In this document: positions 1 to 12,189 of the stretch, piece by piece | Layout: every line of letters starts with the position of its first letter | Numbering within the stretch: the stretch's first letter is position 1 | Origin: Micropterix aruncella | Lineage: Eukaryota; Arthropoda; Insecta; Lepidoptera; Micropterigidae | Reading direction: 5' to 3' | NCBI GenBank assembly: GCA_944548615.1 | Contig: OX155951.1 | Coordinates: forward strand, 39,862,808 to 39,926,807 | Length of the DNA stretch: 64,000 nt | Position numbers and translations under genes: made by a program | The notes under the pieces: generated by a model | The model's database searches: none | The model's input: only the letters and a program-made list of their open reading frames with translations | Told to the model about the DNA's origin: nothing

Positions 1-930
1 ATTATTAACTATTCGTATGTTTATTTAAAAAATCGGTTATGTCACCCCAAAATATTCCTGGCAAGTACCTAGCCAAGGACTTATGGAAGGATTTTGATCG
101 TGATGATATTGAGAGTGAAGGAGGTTGACCAGATTTAATGTTTTTATAGGCAAGGTGACAAGGTGAGATGTTGGTCGCACATTTAGATTTTTATCGAATG
201 CAATTTCGTCTTGGGTTTTTTTAACTCGGCATCCACAATCCGATTTAATTGGCCTGAAGCTATGAGATATTGCAACCAAAATTTCACAATGTGATTATAC
301 TTATTTATTTATTTATTCGATTATTACTAATCAACATGAACCCCTCCTCTCGCGAAGTAAAAATTCAGCTATCACTTTTGCCCGCGACATTTTCGCGCGT
401 AAAATCGACGCGAGTCGACGACCTTGATACAAACGACCATAACTTGTAAACCACTATACGGATCATATAAAAAATTACTGTAAAATGATCGCATTGAAAT
501 TTGACATATAAAAAAATTTAACCTGGAAATTGGGGGAGTCGGCCGTTGGTCCCGCAAGGGATGTTAGGGAGTTACCGGGTTCACTTTTATAATACAAGCT
601 ATCATATAAGAATAATGGCTGCAATTATATTATATGACTTATTGCCTGCAATTTAAACAAATGAGGGTTGGCGATAAAAATATCAAAATCTGTACAAGTA
701 CTAAGCTTTTCGAGACGATTCTCCATCGAAAAAAATATACCCTTTTGACCTATTTGAATATAACTTTTGGCCCACCTAGGCATTTGTACACCGAAATTCA
801 AGTCTGTAAGTATAATATTTCGAGATTCACATATGACTACTGCGACCCCTGGTTGACCGATTTCAACCAAAACCTTTTCGATTCCCGCTTTCATGCCAAA
901 TTTCAGCTTATTCGGATTAAGAGTTTGGGC
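1..930. other. non-coding, probably intronic
   Basis: No exon or recognisable element was seen here. The stretch lies upstream of a RhoGEF exon at 1559 and, since that exon opens with a splice acceptor, is most likely part of an intron of that gene. The short open frames on both strands have no family signature. Confidence 0.4.
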
Positions 931-1243
931 GATATTGGGCTCGATTGCGTTTCGGAAATTATTTCATGTGAACGAAACAGAGCATTACGTCAGAGCGGAA
1001 TGTGAAATGAACGGTTGTCACTTTTCCGCATTAAAACTACCCACAGAAGGTAAGGCAGCTAAACCTAACATCGCGCGAAATGTGTTCAAACTTATTCGGG
1101 GTCTATAAGTTCGACAGGTAATTTTGGTGCGGGAAAATCGATGATAGTTCATTTTATATTCCGTTCTAACCTATCGCTCTGTCTCGTTCGGTTGAACTAA
1201 GTTCCTATTTTAGTTCACGAAGAAACGCAATTGGGCCCATTGT
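931..1243. mobile_element. TIR MITE, copy 1
   Basis: The ends are imperfect inverted repeats of about 80 bp. The left end begins GATATTGGGCTCGATTGCG and the right end, read on the minus strand, begins CGACAATGGGCCCAATTGCG; both continue into related AT/GA-rich sequence. No coding capacity is present. A second, shorter copy with the same ends is at 19909-20136. The superfamily is not clear because the target duplication could not be fixed. The copy lies in the presumed intron upstream of the RhoGEF exon. Confidence 0.65.
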
Positions 1244-1258
1244 CGAGGAATATACACT

Positions 1259-1330
1259 AACAGACATACATACACGCAGCCAGACACACAGACAGACTTC
1301 TTGACACACAGACAGACACACACACACAGA
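1259..1330. repeat. CA/CAGA simple repeat
   Basis: The stretch is an imperfect array of ACACA and CAGACAGA units, a microsatellite next to the MITE end. Confidence 0.85.
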
Positions 1331-1558
1331 AAACACTTTCCCTCTTGTTGGTTGGTGGTCCGGGAAATTAAAAGGAAAGAAATACCAATCATAATCTTTA
1401 TTGATTTAAGCCACTTGATTTTGGATCTTTTTACTGTAGTTTTTTTTGACATCTCACTTGTTAGAACTTTACTTGGTTTTCAGTCGTCATTTTCACTAAT
1501 TTATTTTATGTCATCAGTAATATGTTTATTCTTTAATTTTGTTTCATCTCTTTTCTAG

Positions 1559-1772
1559 CAACCGACGGTCGAGCTTTTTGTATACAAAGACTCCATTCCT
1601 ATGACTGAGTTAGGAATTACACCACGTGAAAAGGACGTGGATAGATTTTCGATATTCTGGCGAAAGAGAACTCTCAAACCTTACACTTTGGTGTCATCAA
1701 AACCGAACGTCAGGAATGCCTGGGTCAAGGACATCATGAGACTCCTTTGGAAGCAGGCAGAATTAAACAAAG
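1559..1772 (+). CDS. RhoGEF (puratrophin-1/PLEKHG4-like) exon, PH-domain end
   Basis: This internal exon follows a pyrimidine-rich tract ending TTTTCTAG and stops before the donor GTGAGT at 1773. It is open in one frame for 71 codons plus one base. The peptide runs from QPTVELFVYKDSIPM through FSIFWRKR to RNAWVKDIMRLLWKQAELNK. The pattern R-x-x-W-x-x-D-I-x-x-L-L-W-x-Q-A is typical of the last helix of the PH domain in the puratrophin-1/PLEKHG4/ARHGEF40 group of Dbl RhoGEFs, which activate Rho GTPases at membranes and the actin cytoskeleton. The DH domain must lie upstream, outside the window. The family is identified by motif recall, not by search; another Dbl subgroup remains possible. Confidence 0.75.
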
Positions 1773-4371
1773 GTGAGTTAAGATCGAAAAATAAAGTTCT
1801 TTTCACGAATTCCTCAATCTTTATCTCTGATCTGAATGTCACCCTATTCTTTATGACATCGTTAGTTGCTTGAAGTATTTTGAAAACAAACCACCCTGTT
1901 CAAAAAGTATCAGCACTTTGGTCGACAAAAACACAGTTATTCATATAAAATAAAGTTACTCTAATCTACCACAAAAAAGTTTCATTGGTAATGCTCACAC
2001 TGATAGGTATAAGTTCCATGATATGTAATAACTCTTTTCTCACATATGATTAACCAATAACTTAGTGACGATTCGCATATAGTTATAATTATATAATATT
2101 ATAAGCATAGGAAATCATAAGACTTCCAAGTTCAATGTATTATACGATTACTCCTCATGCCCCATAATTCCTCCTATAGAGGACTGCAATTTTCCTACAG
2201 ATACTTGTGCTCATATTTAATTTCGCTTCTGACCAACGCCGCGTGCCTTGCATTCTTTCGTAATACCTAGAGCGCCTAAAGCAGTCAAACCATCGCCTCA
2301 CTAAAACGGCTGAACAAATATCTCTCTTGTTCACCTCACACGACCGCCAACGAATCGTAGCATTATACCTAACTCCGAAGAAGAACATCGCCTAATTAGA
2401 GGCAGACATTTATAATCCTCAGATCCATCGAGACGTCGTGATGGTTTAATATCTAATAGCGTTTATTTGTAGTTTAGTTATTCTTTTATTCAATAAAAAT
2501 ATTTTTTTTAAATAATTAATTATGGTGAAACATTAAAGGGCGCGACAAAAATCACGCATGCGCATGTCCCCTATATATCTCCATGTTTCAAAGCACACTT
2601 CCCATGTTTCATTTGTTTACAAGGGAAAACATATGATAGATTACTTTTTGAATAGACATATTTCATTCCATCACTGCGTAGGCAGTTCTTGGTACCTATG
2701 TTACCTCTCCTTTGGCCTATTTTAAAATTATTTAATGCAGTTATACATACTAGTAGTATCCTTATAACGTCTGCAATCACATGTGCTGTGGGGTAAATAT
2801 ACTTTTATGGTACCAAGCAAAATTATGCATAAAGGTCGTCAGGTTGCGTGATTTCATCCAAGGCACAGCTGAAGTAGGTTATATTCGTACAATTCTAAGC
2901 TTCTAGTACTGTTTCGTTAACGAATGACTAAACGCAATTAGTTGCACGTTACAATTGTTTCGTGCACAATCGCAAGAAATGTAATAATTACCGAGTTGTT
3001 TATATCATTAACAATAAGAATGCATCCCGTGATTTTCTTTGTCGGATAATCGCGTCTGTGCGATTGTTGTTTGTTTGGATTATAATATAAACTCCAGCGT
3101 AGGTTAATTCTGAGACCTCGTAATAATAGGTATATGCAAATATACCATGTAAAACTCAATTTTCAGTATAGATCTTGAACTTACTACAGTGGTGGAATCT
3201 ATGTCTAATCTTTTGATAATAATAATAATAATAACCTGTTTATTTATTTTTATCTATTTATGTACATATCAAAATACTATATAACTATTTATTTATATAT
3301 CAAAAGATTAGACAATCTTTAGATAATAATAATAATATTAAACTATTTATTTATATTTAAAAATTATAACACAAAAAGGCGAGCTTATTACAACATGGCA
3401 ATATCTTACAACTAACCTAATCACAGTGCAGTGGTAGTACATGCACGCGTTGTCGGTATAAAATACAAAGTACTGTATATAAAACAAAAATAATTTATAA
3501 ACAATTTAAAAAACGCGACTGTTGGTACAAAACGTGAACTGTTGTATTTATATTAGAAATATAAATACAACATTTTGTACTAGCTTTAATTGTATAATCG
3601 ACGTTCTATATCCGTTTAAAAACTCAGTCGCCATTGCTCCTAATTACGTATTACCAAATTACCAGAATAATGTAATGATGTCGTAATTACCGGTTAATTA
3701 GCATACGTTGCCTTTGTTATTATCAATGTTAATAGTTTTCTCACACTACAGTGTGCGTATAATACAACAGTTACTGGTGTTCTCCCACACAACTCTTGGA
3801 GTAAAAGTACCTATTTGAAGATCGCCGGCATGATGCGATAATAATATGCCTTTTACCGTTTAGGTGTTACTAACAAACATCATTTTACAGGCTGTTGAAC
3901 TCCTGCGTGTCCATGGCAATGATTGGCAATGAATTTTCATAATTCATGATTATTTATATCATATTTTTTGATTACTATTTATTATTAACATTACTAAATC
4001 CAATCATTTTGATAATCGGAGATGGATTATTATATAAAAAATTGTCTTGACTATTTTTAGTGCGCCATTTTTATTGTTGGAATTTTATATTTCTAATATT
4101 TCTAATTTGACTATATTATAACTAAGTAGTAGTTTTATCTTCTGATTTTTGTTTATACCTATTAAGACATTTTAGCAGCTTAAATTATTTTTAAAAGTAT
4201 TTATTCAGTTTTACATTTAAAAAAACAATCTATACAAAAATGAATTATGCTTTTATACCACATAAGGTAAAACTTGTCAAATCAATTTGACTATACCGAG
4301 TAGGAATTCCTACCAACTGGCTTATTTTATGTATTAAAAAAATGTTTATAATAGTTTTTCATATTTTCCAG
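1773..4371 (+). other. phase-1 intron of the RhoGEF gene
   Basis: The donor is GTGAGT and the acceptor TTTTCCAG. The intron is AT-rich and contains a dispersed repeat at about 3190-3480 and (AAT)n runs. No other exon was recognised; the 77-codon minus-strand open frame at 2155-2388 has no family signature. Confidence 0.7.
3190..3480 (-). repeat. dispersed repeat with (TTA)n tail
   Basis: The block containing AAAAAGGCGAGCTTATT and a following ATGGCAATATCTTACAACT motif also occurs at 54945-55075. Both copies are bordered by AAT/ATA trinucleotide runs. Read on the minus strand these runs are 3'-terminal, which suggests the 3' end of a non-LTR element or SINE. The class is inferred. Confidence 0.5.
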
Positions 4372-4613
4372 AAATGCTTCTCAAGTCTCGTGGTGCACGA
4401 GCATCCACTACCAGTAAAAAATCGGAGTCCTCACCGACGTCTAACGAAGCTGGTGAATCAGAAGTAAAATCATCAGGTGAAAAATGTACGTCATCAAGTG
4501 ATTCTGAACTAGCTGATGAGAAATTGAATATGTTAGAAGTTGCAAAGTACGGCGCCAGGTTTTTCTTTCGTAATATAAGACATACGTTCCCTAGCGGCCA
4601 AATACAACTCTAA
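4372..4613 (+). CDS. RhoGEF (puratrophin-1/PLEKHG4-like) terminal exon
   Basis: The exon begins right after TTTTCCAG. The single base left by the previous exon plus AA makes a Glu codon, and the frame then stays open to TAA at 4611-4613. The joined sequence NK-E-MLLKSRG resembles the NREMRL-type stretch that follows the PH domain in this family. The remainder is a low-complexity Ser/Glu/Lys tail (KKSESSPTSNEAGESEVKSS) ending NIRHTFPSGQIQL, as expected for a disordered C-terminus. The matching phases of both splice sites are the main evidence that the two exons belong together. Confidence 0.7.
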
Positions 4614-4704
4614 ACCTGGATAAGCAAACTGTGGAAATATTATCATAATAGTGATATAACAATAATTATTACGAAACTATTTCTGTTCTATTAAACTATT
4701 AAAA

Positions 4705-4710
4705 AATAAA
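4705..4710 (+). promoter_or_regulatory. poly(A) signal AATAAA
   Basis: A canonical AATAAA lies about 92 bases after the RhoGEF stop codon and is followed by a T/G-rich stretch (GTTGTTTTGACG), as expected for a cleavage site. Confidence 0.55.
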
Positions 4711-4735
4711 TTTACAGTTGTTTTGACGATTATAA

Positions 4736-7700
4736 TGTGACAGTAAATCAATTTAATTTCAATATGTTTCGTTTCGTAATTTATATTACAGCTTTCTAAA
4801 TACCTCTAAATTCATAAATATAATCAATTAAAATGTGTGTTTCTGTATTTTGCCGTTTCATCGTAATGATCATTAACACATTTTATTACTATTATATCTC
4901 TATTTCGGCTTCTCTATTTCGTCTTCCGAGTCTAAGAATATGAATCAAGTTTAGTAGTCGTTTATTGCGAATTTCATAATAAACTATCTAATTCTACAAT
5001 TATCTTGAGGACAGGCTGGAAATAATATTATAATTTGTATTGAGATCAATTTGTTAAAATATGGGAGCTATTATTATAGTTCTACACTCTTTGAATTAAA
5101 TGATATGACGATGCCCAGTTCTTGGCTTTCTGTTCATATCTATTTTACTCTGGTCTCCTAAAATATTCCAATACCAATAGTTTTCCTTTTTTATCCAACT
5201 TAGTCATGAAACCAATTAAGAACAGCGCTTGCATCAGTTATTAACTGTTATCGTTTGCAAGGTAATTGATCTTTCCGTATTTTTGGTACGCGATGATATT
5301 TTAAACAATGCAAGGAACTTAATCTAATTTAACTTCAAATTAAATCGAATAGAATGTTTCGTTTGAATGTTATATTTAAGGTCAATAAGTGCCATTTTCT
5401 TTCGCGATCGTTAACACACTAAATAAACCATTTAATTATTCTGACATAGTAATTTATGAGATTTAAATGGCGCCTAGCAAAATGCCTGTATACTGGTTTA
5501 TAAAGTGTATGTTGCGCAATATTTCCTTTGCCAATTCTGTGGATCAAAGCGTAATTTTTATAAATACTTCTATTCGACGTACCGTGTCTAAATTTGAACA
5601 CGGCGTTTCTAGCCCGTAGCGCGACTTTCTGCTTTTGTCGCTTGAACATATAATTAATATTTTTGGATTTTAATTTCCTTTTGCATTTAGTTAGCTTTTC
5701 CATATATTGATTATTACTAGACATCTAGTCATTGCAACCCATAACTAGCCCTTCCTAGATTCGGCTATCTTATCTGCTTTATTGCTACTTTACTGGAGAT
5801 ACCAACAACCATTTAAAACATCTGAATAAATATACACCAGAACAAACCAAATCGATAATTAAATCTTGTGCATAACTTTTCCAACCACATATTGAATAAT
5901 TAAACGGTGGACAGGGATATGGCACTTACGAATGAACCTTGGTCGTATTCCCTAATGTTTTATGATATTAAACCAAGGTCAATCTGTCAGATTAGCATGC
6001 CTACCATAGTGATTTTTTAACCATACAGCTACTACCAATTTCAATAGACGATACGGATCTCTCGGATACGAAAGCTGTATCTCGGATACGAAAGTTGACT
6101 GTGATGGTTTATCTTATTCTTTAAAAAATCACACATGTCAAATACTCAATCTACCACATACGATGGTTGATATTGGTATATTTCAAATTAATTTAGATAC
6201 AGAAACGGGACTCAAAGAAATAGCCACATCATGTAATAGATACGTTATATCTTTATGGTAGATAAAAGTTAAAATAGCCAAAATGTCAAAGTCGATAGCT
6301 GACAATGAGAGGGACGAATTATCTAATAAAAAGGGTAATATTTTCGTCATTGTTTCCTAGCATAGTTTCAAAATTCCATAGAGTGTCAATATTTTGCTAA
6401 TCGGAATAATATTTGGATGTATATAGTTGATAGCATCTATTCCGAAAATACCTCTATTTCTCTTATATTGAAGATGGATGACTTGCTGTAAAACATTAAA
6501 AAAGCCATACTGTATTCTATTCAAAGCCTTTCGAGTAGCTGAGCTCAAGTAGTCATTGGAAAAGCAAACGACGTATTATACCTGGTATCTAATCAGTGGA
6601 ATGTCCGTTTATTAAGTACATATTGAGAGATTCTTATCAGTCATTAGATAATGCGGAATCAACATTCAATGCTTTGTGATATTTTATATCAGTGAGACTT
6701 TACTGCGAATATTTATGAAGAAATAAAATTATGTATCTACTCAATATTTTATTTGGCAATAAACTATATGTTATACCTACATTATTTGTATTTTTTATTC
6801 TTTTAAGTATATATGTATATAAACATTTATTTTTTAATAAATGGTATTTTTATAAGGAAAGTAGTTGCAAGCAGGGGTTATATCCACCAAGTCAAGTTTA
6901 ATAAAAAAAATAGGTTTTTTGAGGTATTTTTTTTTTTTTTGATTTTCAGATAGTTCCTTGCGCGGGGTCCCTGGCGAAGCCCGCGCTGCCCCAAGTGAGC
7001 GTCGCTGCGCATCTAAACTCGACAAGAAACGACGCCGCACGACGTGGTACTGCGAATAGTGTGCTATCAACGCCGAATTTATAGACGATCTGGCGAAATC
7101 AAAACGGCGCTTTCCAAACTGGTGTCTCAAAAGCTACTCCATTAACACGATAAAATTAAGATTCGCATATCGTTAACATAATTAATTTAGTCACGTTTCG
7201 CCTTTTTTATCCTAATCTATCGATCGATCTATTGATTTAAAAAAAAATAATAATAATAATGAAGAAAATCGCTGATTTAATTTTCGTTTTGATAGTCATG
7301 ACAAGTTAGTTTTTAAAAATATAAGTCTTTCCTCTATGTGGTACCTACCAAAACAGTCACGCACCTATATTCTATCCAAATTATTTATGTATTATTGTTA
7401 TTTTCTATTTTAAATAAAGAGACTAACAACAAGTTAATTTGTAGGTTCATTATTACACAGTAATTACAAACATATTACATCTACTATTATTTTTATAATA
7501 ATTTAGGCTTATACACAATCTATAGAAAATACTATGTAAATATATTAAAGGTATTGATTTTGTGATTCATTTATATAGTAGAAAATATTATGTTGTTCAG
7601 TATTCACTCAATAAACTATAATAAACCTTGAGAATCCTTGAAAAATATACTTTAATGTGAATTTAATTCTATCAAAACACATCGTTATCTTTTTATGATT

Positions 7701-8098
7701 ATATCTTATCATAACAAGTGATTGTACTTATATAAACTTATGAAAAACAGTATGAAAATTCCTTTAAGTTTCACAACTTGCTAAAGTGAAGGGATTCTTT
7801 TATTATTAAAGGCTGAAGATGTGTTTGTTGTTAAAATAGATTAATTATGCAATCGAGAATGTGAGGATATATGCATTGTTTAAATTATTAAAATACTATT
7901 TCGTGAAAATATTAATGTTTTTCATTACGATTTCATTAGAGGCCATCCACATATTACGTAATCACGTTTTGAGTTTTTTAGACCCTCCTCCCCCATGTCA
8001 ACAGTCGTAATCAGCGGTTAAATACAAAATTCCATGGATGGTTTTCTTGAAAGTGAAGTGCTAGATGGCCATAGTCAATAGTGCTGTATTTCAAATAC
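4736..8098. other. AT-rich intergenic region
   Basis: No exon or element was recognised with confidence. Two direct copies of CTCGGATACGAAAG lie at about 6060-6096. A CpG-rich block occurs at 6955-7135. The 101-codon Lys/Arg-rich open frame at 5419-5724 (minus) has no recognisable domain. Confidence 0.5.
6955..7135. other. CpG-rich block in AT-rich surroundings
   Basis: The stretch is rich in CG dinucleotides (GCGCGGGGTCC, GACGCCGCACGACG). It could be a regulatory region, a cryptic exon or element-derived. It is open on the minus strand for about 65 codons without a known motif. Confidence 0.3.
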
Positions 8099-8640
8099 TT
8101 CAAATCAAATCAAATCAAATCGCATTTATTGTCTTCAAAAACTCTTACATAGTTGTTTAGACACTTTATATAGCCGCTTAAAATAACTATAAAAGATATA
8201 CTAAATATTTCATTAGAGACTCACCACACAATTGAGTTATATTAGATATTTATAACTACAGATAGTCATGAAATTATAATATTAAAAATAAATGGTCCTA
8301 TAAATAAGAAATATAATTGATTATGGGAGACAATTAGAAATAATAGTAATAATATAATAGTCAATAAAATGTTATAAATGTCAAGTTAAATAAAAAAAAA
8401 TCGAGATGGAAATTGTCAGTAATCTAATTATAATTCGTTAATATTATATAATTCTCTCGCAATAAGGTAGCCTTTTTATTTCGATTTAAATTGGGTTATT
8501 TTTCCGTTTCTACATATAATTTTGATATTCTCAGGCAGTTTATTGTAACACGCCATTCCAACGTAATTTGGATCTTGTTTGCATATTATATGCAGTCAAT
8601 AGCATGTTTTATTGTTGCAGATATTGCGGCCGACCATCTG
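8099..8640 (-). mobile_element. CR1/Jockey-like LINE 3' end, family 1 copy a
   Basis: On the minus strand the sequence encodes a decayed end of a reverse transcriptase (DPNYVGMACYNKLPENIK, then IICRNGKITQFK, with a stop after FKSK). A roughly 300 bp AT-rich UTR, AATAAA and a terminal (ATTTG)n tail at 8099-8122 follow. The same peptide and tail occur at 16905-17820 (plus) and 40133-41020 (minus). These are 5'-truncated, dead copies. Confidence 0.7.
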
Positions 8641-9490
8641 ACAATTGCCGTATTTTGGAGTTTATGAAAGTATTGTCTCAAAAAGCGATTTATATTTAAT
8701 ACATTCAGATTGTTATTTTTTGGCAGAGTTATTATGTACATATGTAAATATTTGTGTGCGACATAGCGTTCAATAATTGCGATATTTCACATTGCAAATG
8801 TTTAAACAGAGTGTCCTGCATTAGTATTCTGCAGTATTTACTTATACAATAAATTATTAAAATTAAATTGAATTAAATTAAATTACTTTCGAAATACGTT
8901 ATATTTGAGTCGCAAATTCGATAATTGCATTGAGAAGAATAGAATAAGATAGGAAAGGTGAGGGGTGTTATACAGATATTTATATTATAGTTTATTATTT
9001 TATTTCATTTTCGCTCTGTTTTCAATGTCTACATATATGTATATTTTACCTATTTCCTAGCCGCCAAGTGAGCAAGCTATGAGCAGCCTCACTGAATTTA
9101 GGTGGGCCCATATAAAATATGTCGATATTTTGAAATCGACTGTTGTATTTTGTCATCTAGCGGTACACAATTGAGTTTTATGCGTAGATAGTGCTAACAC
9201 GAGGCACTTCAAACATACGAGGAGAGCGAACGATTCGCGGCGGTGCGAAAGATAACAACTTATCTACCAATGAGGGCTGGCAATGTTGTGTATTATTTTG
9301 TGCAATAATATCAGGTCAGGCGCTGTGCGTTGGTTTTCCAGTGAACTCATATGAAAATAGTTTAAACTGCTCTCGTAAATTCCAAGTCCCAAGGGCTCGC
9401 GGTAGTCCAGGTATCTAATAATACGTCTTTGGAGGCAATCCGCCCTATTTTTACACGACTTCCCAATGTAATGTGATCAGGGTGTGTCTA
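8641..9490. other. intergenic, nothing assigned
   Basis: Part of 8641-8880 may be further decayed LINE sequence on the minus strand. The short frame at 9191-9418 ends next to a possible donor (GGTATCT) but has no recognisable protein signature. Confidence 0.35.
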
Positions 9491-9494
9491 TATA

Positions 9495-9675
9495 TGTTTT
9501 CCGTTTCTATATTCTACCATAACTTCTAAACGCTTAAACGCTTAAACCTGATTCTGAAGAATAAATACATAAACCACAAATATTTCATAAAAAAATCGTA
9601 CAAATTAATTATAAATACAGTAGTTCCTTTTTTGTAACGGCAGTTTTGTTTTTTATTATTTTTAATATGTTATAC
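9495..9675 (+). repeat. dispersed repeat family 2, copy a
   Basis: The copy shares the blocks GTTTTCCGTTTCT, AACTTCTAAACGCTT, CCACAAATATTTCAT and TGTAACGGCAGT with 14240-14600, 25990-26385 and, inverted, 29890-30035. It carries no coding sequence. The class is unknown. Confidence 0.6.
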
Positions 9676-10169
9676 ACGACACATAGAGAATTCTAAATTT
9701 AAGGTGCTAACTCTAAAGTGCTATAAATATACAAGAAGTAAAACGTTTTGAAGATACATGACCAAGCGTAATAATTGAATCAAAATATTTTTATACCATA
9801 AATCGGTTTGTAAGTCATTATTTTGCAATTTTAAACAGTACATAATTTCTTAATATTGTATATAGTGCACCTGCTTCTATTACTAACTTAGCACATTTAT
9901 GAAACAAAGAAAACAACAAAAGAAATACTAAGAACTGTCTAAATCGAACAAGAAAGGTCCAGGGTTCGACAACAAAATAAAAACATTTTTTTTTTATGTT
10001 TTCGACATGAACTAGACAATTGTGTTCTTCAGCACTTCGACAAACAAACCTAACACATTTTCCTCGGAGGAAGAAATGGCTATCAACGGAAACCATAACT
10101 TCTCGCCAGTCGTCTATGGTTCAGTTTCATATTTCTTAATTCATAGATATTGTTTCTCCGTCATTTAAA

Positions 10170-10500
10170 AAAAAGGTTTAAATTTGTTTTGGAGCCATTT
10201 TTCCTGCATTGCGAAAGTATCAAAGAACTATAGTCGCATGCAGTCTAATGCCAGCCTCTTATAGGTCACGAGAAATATCCACTGCTGACTTCCGACGGAT
10301 GATCCTGCTGTTGCAAATAAGAAGAACATCATATTTTAGAGCGCTTTTCCATTTTGGTCCACTTTTCCCCAGTGGATTCACTGAAAGGTTTAATTTTCCT
10401 CGATATTGCACAAAATACAATTTTACAATGGATTGTGATACCCCAACTTCTTACGCAATTTGTCTTCGGATTTTAATATTAATGCTGTTCAATGTTATAA
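10170..10500 (-). pseudogene. Tc1-like transposase N-terminal remnant
   Basis: The minus strand reads RRQIA-stop-EVGVSQSIVKLYF, a helix-turn-helix of the Tc1 paired-like DNA-binding region. It is followed by PLGKSGPKWKSALKYDVLL, RIIRRKSAVDISRDL, a stop, and EAGIRLHATIVL, matching the second helix-turn-helix. At least three in-frame stops and the lack of a DDE catalytic part show that it is dead. The family is assigned by pattern (QIAKEVGVSQS and the RRKSAxDISRDL type), not by search. Confidence 0.7.
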
Positions 10501-10922
10501 TCATAACACGGTGTCAAAACATCGGATATATTTTTCACAATGGACATCTGCCCTGGTAAAACCGGACAGATATTTTATAAAAATCGGTGAGTTTCAAAAT
10601 ATCATAAACATTTATGTACTAAAACATATTACCAATGTAAAAATCGGAACAATTACTACCTCGATCAAAGCAATCTAACAGATTTGGTTTAGTATTGCTA
10701 CATTGCGTGAAAAATGTAAATAAAAATAGTGTACTGATATTTAATCACAATTGTAAAAAAATAAAGTAATAAAAACATTTAATTTGTAATAAAACAAATA
10801 AAAAAACGTGTGGCACCCGGGGACTGCCGCGGTAAAGCTATTGCATAGCATTTTTAACAACTTATGCAAATATAATTATTTATTTATTTTATTTATTTTA
10901 TTTTTTCTGATATCAGATATCT
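10501..10922. other. AT-rich spacer
   Basis: No gene is seen. A motif CCGCGGTAAAGCTATTGCAT at about 10828 has a relaxed direct copy near 11378, pointing to an old dispersed element. Confidence 0.35.
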
Positions 10923-11016
10923 GCGCTCTATCGGAAAACGTTGAAATTATTCCGAATCATTTGCGGCTGCGGTAGCAAATGATTCGGAATAATTTAAACG
11001 TCTTCCGATAGAGCGC
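10923..11016. repeat. foldback, 41-bp arms
   Basis: Arms at 10923-10963 and 10976-11016 are inverted copies with 39 of 41 positions matching, around a 12-nt loop CGGCTGCGGTAG. It starts GCGCTCTATCGGAA. Only a simple hairpin is seen; it may be a small foldback transposon. Confidence 0.85.
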
Positions 11017-12189
11017 CGCGCATGAATTTTTTTATTCGATAAAGCAAAAAACCGGATTATTCGAAAAAAAACGTAGCTAAAAAGATAGATAGGTTAAATT
11101 ATCTTTAAAATGGTGCAGGTTTTATAATAATACGCCAGATAGTATTTCCGTAGTAGTCGTTTTTGTGTTCGGTTAGACCTAATTTCACAAATTAATTACA
11201 CTATGTAATATAAACAAAATCTAAAATATTCAAAGCTGAGAATATTAGAAAATGTTCTTGTTTAACATATATTTTTTTAGAATCGTTAGCAGTACTCGTT
11301 TAGACGTAAATATCAGTTTAAAATCATTAATTTTCGTTAAGAAATTTCTTCATTCGGTCGCCGCGCTGGCCTAGGCCCGCGATAAAAGCTATGCAATAGC
11401 TTTAAAAAATGTGGTAAGACATGAAATAAAAATGTGCCTTAAATGAGTATGTATAGAAATATTAAAATAACATATAGAACATACTTAAGAGTCGCATTCC
11501 TAAAGACTATATTAAAAACCAATAATGTCATAAAAATATAAATAATATAAAATCGTCATTTTTATAAATTATTATTAAATTATCATTTCTTTCATACATA
11601 CCATTCCATACGTACCATTTATACATTTTTATTCAGTTCTCTATCTATATCAATCCTCCCTTCATTCATCAACCTTCATTCATTCAAGATGGTGATTATA
11701 AATCCTGGAAGCGATGAATGACTATAGTGCCGCTGCCATGCTAAGGTATTATTACGTGGTATCAGAATATCTCCTGAGTGCGCTGCTCTCGTATACTTAT
11801 AATAAAACTTGGGTGACTTTTAAACCGTTCATGCTAATTAAATTTACAGCTGTCAGACGTCCAGAACATTGCTATGATTATAAAGTTTATTGGTGGGATA
11901 TCGATACGGCTTTTACACTATAATCTTTTTAAAGTGCATTTTTGAGCCGTTTCTAATGGGCGGAGGATAGTCGTCGCACAACCTTCCAATCCTATTACTT
12001 CATAACAGAGAATAAGACTACGCATTAGTTCACTAATGCGTAGTTTTTAGTATTCCCGGATATACAATATTCCTCATTTCTCGGAACATGTACCTATGCT
12101 AGCTTCCTTATTTTAATCACTAGTATGTAAATATGGGTCTGCTAGAGTAGCCTATTATCTATTGTGACACTAATGGTTACTGTTGGACA
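11017..12189. other. intergenic, nothing assigned
   Basis: The stretch is AT-rich. It contains a perfect 12-bp stem with a TTCA loop at 12017-12044 (arms ACTACGCATTAG). The 69-codon frame at 11714-11923 has no family signature. Confidence 0.4.

Noticed and set aside
1210..1452. 80-codon Cys/Val-rich minus frame
   Set aside because: Its unusual composition comes from the CA microsatellite.
5419..5724. 101-codon Lys/Arg-rich open frame, minus strand
   Set aside because: No domain, splice structure or codon bias supports it; AT-rich DNA yields frames like this by chance.
7955..8060. GGCCATCCACATATTACGTAAT as a TIR
   Set aside because: It resembles known repeat ends, but no inverted partner was found nearby.
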